From Cymbidium sinense (taxonomy: Eukaryota > Streptophyta > Magnoliopsida > Asparagales > Orchidaceae): a stretch of 64,000 nucleotides of DNA. Position 1 is the first letter of the stretch; each line of letters begins with the position of its first letter. A program made the translations under genes and the position numbers. Of this stretch, positions 24,665 to 35,000 are shown piece by piece. Under the pieces are notes generated by a model. The model made no database searches, was not told where the DNA came from, and was given only the letters and a program-made list of their open reading frames with translations. The DNA lies in the NCBI GenBank assembly GCA_021442155.1, contig CM038214.1, forward strand, positions 313,627,001 through 313,691,000. The letters are read 5' to 3'.

Positions 24665-24815
24665 TTTTTTTTTTTGGGGAAACCCCATATAAGGGGAATT
24701 TTATTGCCACAAAAAATGGATTACAAGGTCCTTAAAGGGGATAAACTCTAGAACTACTGCTCAAAGAGCTACAATCAGCCAAGGGAGTAAATCCCCTATC
24801 TAAGTACATCCAAAA

Positions 24816-27800
24816 TCAAAAGAAAAGAGTTAAGCAAGCAAACGATACAAATTGATTAACATATATAATTAAATGAAGGATAAGGGTCAATGTTCTGTAG
24901 GATGTGAGAATGCATGACACAATGGAGTAACCTACAAGAGAAAAAAGGAAAAGCACCTGCAAGATTGTAGATAGAAAGAAGTTAGAACAGTTAAGGTATC
25001 TGAGAGAAAGTGGTAACTTAGCGACAAATTCGAGAATGGTAATAATAAAGAGGTGTGATAGAGGTGGCTCAGGCTCAGTCACACTAAGTTGGGGCAGATG
25101 CAAATATGAGCATCCAAACTTCAGCAGAAGGGTTACATCACAAGAGCTACTACCAAACCAAAAAAAGGAGTAAAATCCTCACAACCACCATAGCCAACAA
25201 ACCTGTATAACAGTCATTTGATGAAGATCTGTTGAGCCATAATACCTGCAAACATAGGGAAAGTCGTATACAGAGTAGAAGAAAGAGCAGCAAAGAGCAA
25301 AGTGGGTAAAGGGATCACATGCAAATTATATGCCATCATATTAGGTTCCATGGCATGATAATCCCAACTCAAATGAAGAGAGCCATCAATGTCGGTCATC
25401 CAGTTTTTAACCAGATTTAAAGGATTAATGAGACCGACAGAAGAGTCACCAAAGGGAAACAACAAAAATTCTACCGCAAACCAGCCAGGCAAAGACAATA
25501 GCATGGAATTAATCCCATTCCAAGCCTAAAGGACAATAATAAATATTCAGTCTTGGTAAATAGTCTAGTAAGCAATTCAGGGTTATTTCCCAGAAAAGGA
25601 TAACCAAAGAATGTAAGTAATGCAGCTCATAACAACCTCCTTGTTTCAGAATTAAGAATTTAAAGGGAAACATCAAACCCCAATCCCAAATTACCACAGG
25701 AAATAGGAATACAACAATAGATAAGAAGAGATAGGTAAAGGGCAGCTCCCCACCACAAACAGCTCCAATAAGAGACAATCAAAGATAACACTACAGGATC
25801 AACTTGCTTATCATCATACTCAATAATCCAGTTCAGCCAACAGTAAAAGATTGTAAGTAATGCAGCTCTTAACAACCTCCTTGATTCAGAAATTAAAAAG
25901 AAGCAAATATAAAGGGAAACAACATATCCCAAGCCCAAGTAACCATAGGAAATGGGAGTACAGCAACAGGTATGAAGAATAAAGTAAGGGGCTGATCCCC
26001 ACCACAAACAAGTCAAATAAGTGGCAATCAAAGATAACACAACATAAGCATCTTGCTTATCATTAAACTCAATAATCCAGTTCAACCAACAGTCATTATA
26101 GTAATATCTAGCTAATTGGCCATAAATCCATCCACTGAGATTAAACAGTGCAAAAATTAAAATCAAGAGAGGCAAAAGCATAATCACAATGATCTGCAAA
26201 AATCTAGCATAACGAAGAGGGAAAAAATAGCAGCAGATGAAGTTAGCTGCAGCCCTTATGTTAACAGCAAAACCCAAAAGCCAATAACCAGAATGTGCAA
26301 GAAATAGCCAACAACCATAAAATTAACCTGCTGGATAAAGGACCTAGAAATTCAAAGGCCAACAGGATAAGCAATAATATAATTATTACCCCCACTATAT
26401 AAAACCTGTTAGAAGGCAGATAAGTAGAATGAAAATCGAAGGTGTTCAAAAGATGATCACCAGAAATGTCCCTCCAGGTAAAGATAATCAGGCTGGCAAC
26501 TAAACCCAGATCCTCAGTTAAAGCAAACTGCATTAAGGAAGTCCAATCCTGCAAAGGGATATTAAAATAAATAACATCAAAATGACCTGGCAGGATGGAC
26601 AACCAGCGAGGAAGCGGATAAAAGATTGATGATCAGATCGGTAAACCCCAAGATATAAAATAGTAGCAAGTTGGCCAAAAACAAACCCAATCAAAAAAGA
26701 AAATACAAAAGTTAATTTCCAGATAGATAGGGAAATGGCTTGGCCAAGACTAGCAGAGTGGAAAAAATAGCAGCAAGTGAAACCAGCTGCAGGCCTGATG
26801 GAAACAACAAAAGCAGTCAGAAAATTAAAAGACCAGCAATAGCCAACAATCACAAAGATAACCTACTAGATAAAGGACCCAAAAATCCAAAAGCCAACAG
26901 TGGAGAAAATAGAATAGTTAAAGCACCCATCATATAAAACTCCAATAAAAAACAAAGTAGAGGTATAAAGACAAAAGGGGTTCAGAAGATAACCAAGAAA
27001 TAAACCCTTCCAGAAAAGAATGATCAGGCATGAAGCTAAACCCACAATCTCATGGAAAGCATACTGAAAACCCAATAGGAAAGTCCAAACCTGCAATGAG
27101 ATAACAAAAGCAAGAAAAAATAGCCTCTCGCCTGGCAGGTAGGGGAAATGAGGTTAGCCAAACAAATCAGCAAAATAACTCCAAAAGGACCCTACAGAAC
27201 AGGAAAGACAACCCCAGAAGTAGCAAGCTGGGCAAAGGAATCAATGAGCCAGTAGAGCCAACATCCAAGAGAATAAATAACAACAAGTTGGCCAAAAAAC
27301 CACGCATTGCAAATAGACAAAATTAGGGTAGCCAAAGCAAATAAGAAAGACAACTCCAAAAGCAAACAGCAAAGCACCCTGCTGAACAAGCAAGACAACC
27401 CCAGTAATAGTTGGCAGAATAAGGGATTCAATGTTCCAGGTAATCCAACAACCAAGATAAAAAATAACAACAAGTTGGCCATAAAACCTCCCATTGCAAA
27501 TAGACAATACAGAAGATAAGTCCCAGAAAGAGAGGGAAATGATCAGGCCAAAGCTAGCTAAAAAGTGGTGATTAGCAGCAGCCCAGAAGCACGCAGCACA
27601 GAAGTTCAGGAGAACAACAGGAAACAAATAGCCAAAAACCATAAGGTTAACCTTAAAAGAGATCTTAATAATAACAATAGAAATGTTTTGTCTTTCCTTA
27701 CAGGTAGGAAAGATGAGGTAAGCATATAGCAAACCAACCCAAAGAGAAGTAATTAAAACATCAGGAGAGACATTGCATCCAACATAAGATACACTAGCAA

Positions 27801-28500
27801 GTAACATAGGTACAACATAGATTACTAAGTGGTTCAAAGCAAAGTCATCTTTGATATACAACCAAACACAAAATATTATGTCGCAGCTAATCCCACAGCA
27901 TCAATAATATTGGAAGTCTAGAGATAATTCAAATCATGCAGAGAACGAGTTATAAAAGCAAGGCTAGTGCAAGAGCTCTCCTTACAGGATGTGGAGATAA
28001 GGATATGAAACATAGTAGAGGAAACAACCATAATAAGGAGATGAATATCAGTTAAAATAGCTATAAAGATACACAGAGGTATAACTGTTAAACATTGAGG
28101 AAAGGATCCCATAATATAATTCTAGGAAAGGGATAGAAATCATCCTGTTGATCAAAAGAACAACAAATAAAGCATTAAATAATATATCTCCCTTGACAAG
28201 CGGTGAACACTTTATCAACATTAATAGTAAAACCCCAATCAAGGTTGGGGTAAGTAAACCAACAACAGATGTCACACAGCTCAGCAAATGGCCAACAAGG
28301 AGTAAAAGGATGATGTATCAGCAAATTCCAAAGGAACCACAACACCTTATCATTGAAAGTTGCAAAAACAAGAAGGCCCCAATTAGAATTAATGCAATTA
28401 AACCAACAACACATGTCATAGAAATTAGTAGAAAAACACCAAGGGATATCTGGATGAAGCATCAGCAAATAACAAGAAAATAATAACACTGAATAGATCA
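24816..28500 (-). other. Long 3' UTR of LINE-c with internal imperfect repeats
   Basis: About 3.7 kb without recognisable protein domains. It contains imperfect direct repeats spaced about 240-250 bp: GTAAGTAATGCAGCTC at 25613 and 25853, AATCCAGTTCARCCAACAG at 25825 and 26074, and a related AACAACAAGTTGGCC phrase near 27268 and 27468. Minus-strand open frames of up to 206 codons (27861-27241 and 26277-25660) are hydrophobic translations of these repeats. They may be chance frames; no known membrane family is recognised. The equivalent region in LINE-a is shorter. Confidence 0.65.
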
Positions 28501-28519
28501 TGCAGTTAAGCGATTGAGC

Positions 28520-29094
28520 AGATCAAGCGGAGGTTAGATTAGTTTTCGAGATAAGGAGCAGTGTATTCTAGATTAACCAAGCCATAAATGTTTAGGAAGA
28601 GTTAGTTGATCAAAGAAGTTTATACCATCCAATCTAGCACCGAGATTGGCAAGGTAATCAGCACATGCATTACCCTCATGCCATACATGAGTGATTCTAA
28701 AATTAAGTTAGTTAAGGAGAGCTCTAGTTTGCTTGAGAAGGTAGTACAATTCGGTGTTGCTCATTATGGTAGAAGTCAAAAGATCAATCAGTAGGAGGGC
28801 ATCCACCTCAATCCAAATATTGATCCAACCATTTTGAAAGCAAATCTGGAGAGCTTTGTACATTGCCATAAGCTCAGCTAATGGAATAGGGCAAGAAGCA
28901 AGGGGGTAGGCAAAAGCACATAGGACTTGACCATTAATATTTCTGAAAATGCCACCACAACCTGAACCTTTATGAGAGACAGAGCCATCAATGTTAATTT
29001 TAATAGTATTATCAAGAGGTTTTACCCAATAGACAATCTTGTCATTTTTACAGTAGGGTTGATCCGGCAAGTTAAAACCCAGTTTATTTTTCAC
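28520..29094 (-). pseudogene. LINE-c RNase H domain
   Basis: Reads INIDGSVSHKGSGCGGIFRN, then AELMAMYKALQICF, then IEVDALLLIDLL, then (after a stop near 28708) THVWHEGNACADYLANLG. These hold the four acidic residues expected of an RNase H (D, E, D, D). The terminal family phrase FFDQLTLPKH follows. The domain removes the RNA strand of the RNA/DNA hybrid during LINE reverse transcription. One in-frame stop breaks it; otherwise it is better preserved than the LINE-a copy. Confidence 0.85.
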
Positions 29095-29109
29095 AAATTT
29101 ACAACCTTT

Positions 29110-29733
29110 GAATTATTTGTAGTTAATGAGATTGGCATTGAACATGTCTTGAATTTTGTTTTTAATTCTAGCAATTATCCTCATGTGATTCATAGGGATC
29201 CCATGATGTTTTACATCATTTCTGTCCATCCATATAAACCAAATAAGAGTGATAGCAGTTATGACTTTAATGTGAACTTTAATAGTATTGTCAAAATAAA
29301 CTTCAAGAAGTTAATATAAAGTTAAGGAGCCATTAAAAATGATAATGTTAAAGAGGTCATCATACCAAATCCAAAGTTTAGAATCAATGGCCCCGTTAAC
29401 AAAAACATGGTTCACATTCTCAATGTGAAAGCGTGGCATTTTGAAGGTAATTGAAAGCCTTTACCCCACACGGAATCAACAAGGATGAAGTTTTTCAAAA
29501 TCGCCAAGTAAGAACGAGAATAGGAAGTAGGGATAGTGTTATTCCATAGTTTGAGAAACACATTGGAAGAATCATGAGTTTCTTTAATGTGAATCCAAAC
29601 ATTTTTAAAGTTGAAATCACCATTATGTGAGAGCTTAAAAAGGATCTGGTTTTGATTGGTAGGAATGATAGAAATATTAGTAAGCTTGTTTAAGAGAAAG
29701 GAAGGAATGTAATCAATAAGCTTGTCCATCATA
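29110..29733 (-). pseudogene. LINE-c end of zf-RVT region
   Basis: Minus-strand reading gives LIDYIPSFLLNKLTN, NGDFNFKNVWIHIKE and LKNFILVDSVWGKGF, matching the LINE-a frame at 4180-3900. Small deletions relative to LINE-a break the frame around 29440-29510. The upstream reverse transcriptase is missing because the copy is 5'-truncated. Confidence 0.8.
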
Positions 29734-31335
29734 CCGGCCACTACAACCACCACAATGACCATTTCCACCACCACACCAGTATACCTAGCAGCGGTATTCA
29801 TATCTATCTGCTGGTAGCTACTTTCCACCTACTCTTGCCAATATGAGAGACTTTTAGTTACCAAAGCCTAGGAGGCTAGAGAAAGTGGGCAAGAGCGATT
29901 ATCATAGCTATTTCCCCTACCACCACATGTTAGGCCATGTCTTAGAGGATTGTATCACTTTTAAGGACTAACTTGAGTGCAACTACAAGTTATGAGCCAT
30001 AGTTATCTATAAGGAATACTTATAGTACGACCATCTAGTTTTGTTAGAGTAATCCTTAGGGATACTTGCAATCCTCTTAAGACCAAAAAAGGTTTGGATA
30101 TCTCCCTATCCCGAACATCCAAGAAGATCATTTCTAAGATCAAGAAGCATTCCTTATAGGTGCCTGAAGTAGCTCAAACCTCCAACACCAAGGAAAGTTT
30201 GTTAGTTGCAAGGACAACTCGGAGGGTGATAACCCAAGACATACACCATACTTGCGGGATAGTCCGGTAGCACCATCCATCAAGCACTCCCTCCACCTTG
30301 CAGCTACCACCTCTTACGCTAGCTCCTCTTCTCATAAGAGTGTCATTATCTATGAATAAGGACTATAAATCTCTTACTCTACCTTTACTTGATTTCTATC
30401 ATGTACACCCAAAAAGAAATTAATCAAGAAAGGCGATTCTACCTATATATTGTCTACTTCTGATGCTCTTGATTTTATTCTTATTGAAAGCTCTCCGAGT
30501 CTAAATAAAAATAATAGCTTTAGTAGTTCTGATTCTTTCCTTTCTAATTTAGAGTCTAATTATCCTTCTATAAATCAATTGTGCTCACATCTTGAGATTG
30601 AATTGGAGTCAACTGACTCTGAGGATCCCGTAGGAGAAGCTGTAGGAATGCCCGATGAGAAGGTAAAACTTTCCACAAGCTCATCATTCCAAGAAGTTAC
30701 TGAAGTCAACCTACAGTGGTAAAGTTCTACCTCCTAGGGTAGCACCTCAAGATAAGGGTAAGCAAGTCATTTGTTCCAGTGAGTAGATAGTCCCTCCATA
30801 GGATGCTCCACCCATGGATATGCTTGTGGAGGACTAAGCCAGAGTTGATTACAATGTCCTAGCTCACCTTAAAAAGTTTCCAGCTAAGTTAAGCATATAT
30901 GATGCCCTTGTCATATCCAAAGAGATGAGAGAATCTCTAATCAATTCCTAACTTGATCTAGAGATATGCTTAGCTTAGCTGACTGTTACTAAAGAGGAGG
31001 CATGGCACATGAAGGACATCTTAGGAGTTACATTCAACGATGAAGTTTTACTCTTAGGGACAACCGAGCACAACCGCCTCTTTACATTATACTGGATGTT
31101 GGAAGATACAGGCTATCCAAAGTTTTAGTTGACCCAGGTGTATCAGTCAACATTATGAGTCTAAGAAACCTTACCTACTTGAGGATTGACATCTCCAAAC
31201 TACAAAAAGAAAAGATGATGTTGAGAGGATTCAATGAACAAGGAGAGAGGGCCTTATGTTGTTTATTTTGGATGTATGGGGGGGGGACACCACGCAGATC
31301 ATAGAGGGTGGGGGGGGTACTTTTTTAGCTGATCG
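29734..31335 (+). pseudogene. B1 gag C-terminal part and protease
   Basis: Proline-rich linker followed by a knuckle-like YHHMLGHVLEDCITFKD (about 29915-29970), typical of plant Ty3/gypsy gag. A Ser/Asp-rich segment with an open frame is at 30450-30722. The pre-protease phrase [19 protein letters not shown] starts near 30852, then EVLLLGTTEHNR, and the protease core KVLVDPGVSVNIM near 31115-31155. The D-P-G form of the aspartic-protease motif is, from general knowledge, common in Tat-type elements. Frames are broken by several stops. Confidence 0.8.
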
Positions 31336-33317
31336 AGTACAACATTAAGATAAGATGTACTATCACGAAAGATAGAGACATCACCCTACAATGGACCTAA
31401 ACAAGCAATAAAGACTTATAAGGCATGATGGGTCTTCAAATGTACCAAAGATTTTTTGTAGTTTACATGGATGAATAAAGTAGGGTTTATATTAAACTAA
31501 GTTCTTAATTCCCTATGGAGGCAAACCTCCATAGTTAATTATATCTTAAGAAATAAAATTTCTTAAGAATACTCTCGATTAAAGTAGACAATTATCATCT
31601 CCAAAGCTTTCAGGGTTAGACTATCAAAAGATTGGTTGTATTTGGAAAATCAATTCGAAGAAGATTTATTTTTGGAATCCAAATGAAATAAGTAAGAAAT
31701 TCTTATGATAATAGGAAGCTTAGTGGGCATTTCATTCTATCTTATGGTTGGGCTTTACAATTTTGAAGTTGAGGAGATTTATATGTTTTGAGTTGAAATT
31801 TAATTACATTACTAGGGCTTATAATCCACCAACACAAGGTTTTGGGAATGCCTAAGAGGTGAGGATTTATGCTCATAACCCGAAGGAAATAGCTACCTCA
31901 GATCCTAAATACAGGGAGCTTTAGTATGAGCTAAATGATGACCTAAATCTAAGTGACATGTGGGCACAAGGGTTTACCTCCAAAAAAGAGAATAAATTAT
32001 CTGACTTCTGGACATATAATCGCCAAGAGTGGCTGCTAGCTAACTCCTCCTATGGTTTTAAAATCATCTAGTTTGGTCTTATGAATTTCAAGATAATTAG
32101 GGTAGTTATTTAATTAGAAAGAGACTAAAGTTCTAAACACACTCCCTGAGAGACTAAACCATGAGTGGTATGAGCATATGACTTAATCTACAGATGCAAA
32201 ATCTTTTCAAATTTTATTTCATTTTAGACAAATCATTTTGACAAAGGCTTTAGGATTTCTAATGTATAAATGCATGATGAAATAGGTTATGGGTCAAATC
32301 AACTAGAAGAAGGTGTTCTCCACCATAAGGGATTTCCTTATAGGATAAGCATTCCTATATCGTGCAAAGATGGAGATCCTTCATGTTCAAGAGAGAAAGA
32401 ATATGCATGCACGATGTGAAACATACAACCATATAGCTAAGGGGTTGCTAAATCTTTTAATTATCTTATTTATGTCTTAAGATTTATGATGAGGCTATGA
32501 GTTATTTAAATTTTAGTTATGAGTGATTAGTTGGATAGAAAAGTTATTTGAGCCTAATCGTATCCAAGCCACATATTAAAACATTAATCATTTAACTATG
32601 AAAACATGTTGTCCTAATGAACGATGTAAACATAACATCATACAATTATATAAACTATCGTAAAAGAATAAAAGGTTTGTGAGGTCGAGTATCATCATAG
32701 AACTCGAAGAGAGAAAGATGGGTGGTAGAACGGAATATGAAAGAATAATTATAATTGTATTAAATGCTATGGGGGTCTTCTTTCTACATATCTCAATTTT
32801 TGATTTTGTTCCTTCTTTGATTTGGATGGTGCTTCTTTCAAAGGCATCACAGGGCACCTCAGGACAAAGCTTTCTGACCACTACTCATCCTAATCCCCCA
32901 TAGTACTAATCCTAATTCCTATTACAAAAATTATATTTATATTGAAAAAGTAAATCTACTACACACCGCAAAATGAGGTTAGCTAAATATACATATAATC
33001 CCAAGCAATTGTATTTATAATTTGGACTTAGCACCACACATGGGTAACTAAGACCTGTCTAACTTAAGTTAGTGGCATTCACATTTATTTTTAAGCATCC
33101 CTTAAGCATAATCCCCTACAGAAAACATGATTAGGCTTGTATTGGCCTATCATCTAGTCTATGGAGCATACACCCTATCATCCAATCTAAAATGATACAT
33201 CATAAAACAAAACATACATCACATCATAAACCATTCTAACTTAGAATGGCTTATGTGGTAAGTCTTATTAGGCATTAGTGTTGTATTTTCTAAGTGTAGA
33301 AGGATTCAATTTAACAT
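31336..33317 (+). other. Unrecognised 2 kb in place of RT and RNase H
   Basis: Between protease and the second RNase H no reverse transcriptase motif could be found in any frame. One stretch, 31808-32071, reads as 87 codons with only two stops (TAA and TAG) and protein-like composition (AYNPPTQGFGNA, IYAHNPKEIATSDPKYREL, DMWAQGFTSKKENKLSDFW). I do not recognise it. The rest (32100-33300) is A/T-rich and shows no domain. This may be a foreign insertion or a strongly decayed part of the element. Confidence 0.45.
31808..32071 (+). pseudogene. Unrecognised coding relic, about 87 codons
   Basis: Plus-strand frame from 31808 with two internal stops, ending in TAG at 32069. The residue mix (W, P, N, G, charged and aromatic residues spread evenly) is unlike the translations of the neighbouring A/T-rich DNA. 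The two stops could be former CAA and CAG codons. The family is unknown. It could be a captured host exon or part of another retroelement's gag. Confidence 0.35.
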
Positions 33318-33840
33318 GAAAGATTGATTTCACTTAAAGTAGTTTAACTGATTTGCACCAACAATGAAGTCAAATATAAGGCTTTGATTGTCGGTCTAGA
33401 GTTACCCGTTACTCTAAGCATCCAGAACATCAACATCTTTGAGGATTCTCAGCTAGTTATCAACAAAATCATTGGGTCCTATAAGGTTATAAAACCCAAG
33501 CTCCATCACTACCAAAAGTACACCATGGAGTTGTTGGCCAAAATCTCAGAGGTTACCATTTATAAGATTCCTCGATAAGAGAATGTCATAGCATATTTTT
33601 TTGTGAAGGTTGCCAAGGAGTTGGCATGTTCGAAGGATGACTCTATATCAATAAAGTTCCAAAATAGACAAGTATTATCTATTATTGATATTGAACTCAT
33701 CAAAAAGTACTCTCTTGAAGGGGATGTTGCCATTGCTACGAAGGACAAGGAGTTAGATTGGAGGCAACCATTCATGGATTACCTATATAATGGTAAACTA
33801 CCTCTAGAGAAGTCCAAAACCCATCAAATGAATTAGAGAG
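33318..33840 (+). pseudogene. B1 second (archaeal-type) RNase H
   Basis: Begins in the middle of the domain: TNNEVKYKALIVGLEL, then IFEDSQLVINKIIGSYKVIKP, then TIYKIPR-stop-ENVIAYFFVKVA. The order matches the extra RNase H of Tat-type elements. The position usually occupied by the last aspartate (ADALAKL) reads AYFF here and AYALAKL in B3, so both copies share the loss. The start of the domain with the first aspartate is missing. The linker to integrase (LDWRQPFMDYLYNGKLP) follows in frame. Confidence 0.8.
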
Positions 33841-35000
33841 AACTTTCCTATGCTCTTGTGGATGGTGCCTTGTATCGACCATCTTTTGATCATATGTGGT
33901 TATATTGTTTAGACAAGCATGAAGCTTGTAAGATCATGATTGAGGTACACTCAGCATTATGTGGAGCCAACCAATCCAATCTAAAGGTGAAAGCCAAGAT
34001 CAAGAGATTAGGATACTACTGGCCATCGATGATCAAAGAATCCATGGATACGGCTAGGTGATGCCACCAATGTCAAATACACAGTGTGGTCCTACATTAA
34101 CCACCCAACATTCTACATCCTACATTGGCCTCAAAGATAGATATTCGGGGTATCGACATAGTGGGTCCAATTGATCCTCCTTCTTCCAAGGGTCATTGGT
34201 TCATCTTAGCTGCTACTGACTACTTTTTCAAATGGGTGAAGCTGATTCCTCTTAGAGAGGTCACAGCTCAGCATGTGCTCCAATTTTTTTGGAACCATAT
34301 CATATATAGGTTCGGAGTGCCTCAATGAATTATATTTGATAATGGTACTACATGTAAGAGCACGTAGATCAATAACTTTGCTCAGAGACACAACATAGAT
34401 TTGAGATATTTTACCATCAACTACTAGAAGGAAAATGGCTTTGTAGAAGCCTTCAACAAAACTCTAATCTAAATACTGAAGAAGACACTTGATAATAACA
34501 AATGATAGTGGCATGAGCAGTTAGTTGAAGCCTTGTGGGCCTAGCACACCACATATAGAACTCCAACTCACTCTATTCCTTTCTCTTTAGTGTATGGGTA
34601 TAACGTCGTTCTACCATTAGAAGTCTAACTCTAGTCACTAAGGATAGCTATGGGTAGCAAGATCACAATAGAGTAGAATGACAAGTTATGATTAGAAGAG
34701 CTCAAAGGTTTAGAGATGAGATGCACGCATGCCAAAATGTTGAGTTGTATAAAGCTAAAATGATTCAAGGTCACAATAAGTTGGTCCATCCTTTTCAAGT
34801 AGGAGAGCTTATTTTAGTTTTAAGGAGACTGATTGTTGCCATCATAAGATGGGGCAAGTTTGAAGCCACTTGGGAAGGCTCTTTTGCTATAGAGAAGGCC
34901 TACCAAAAAGTATCTTATAAACTTATTAATCATAAGGGAGAGTGCCCAATTCTTCTAATCAACTGGCTCTACTTAAAGAATATTATAAATCATGTTTGAA
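33840..35000 (+). pseudogene. B1 integrase
   Basis: Zinc-binding domain: EVHSALCGANQSN then CHQCQIH. The second histidine of the HHCC set is asparagine, as in B2 and B3. The core shows the first aspartate in GIDIVGPID (about 34142), the second in IIFDNGT (about 34330) and the glutamate in ENGFVEAFNKTL (about 34435), although stops lie between them. The C-terminal GPF/Y-like segment reads FEATWEGSFAIEKAYQ and ends at about 34997. It would insert element DNA. Stops at 34060, 34326 and elsewhere inactivate it. Confidence 0.85.

Larger units (their letters stand above)
24665..29733 (-). mobile_element. LINE-c: 5'-truncated LINE with long 3' UTR
   Basis: About 5.1 kb, sense strand minus. Poly(A) is the T-run at 24665-24675. 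In sense order it holds the end of the zf-RVT region, a complete RNase H domain, and an unusually long 3' UTR. The 5' truncation at about 29733 joins it to Ty3/gypsy gag sequence on the opposite strand. It is the same family as LINE-a but better kept in the RNase H part. Confidence 0.88.

Noticed and set aside
25660..27861. Long hydrophobic minus-strand frames as possible membrane proteins (26277-25660, 27861-27241)
   Set aside because: They lie in the LINE 3' UTR, overlap other frames, contain translated DNA repeats, and match no family I recognise. A weak possibility remains and is noted with the UTR.
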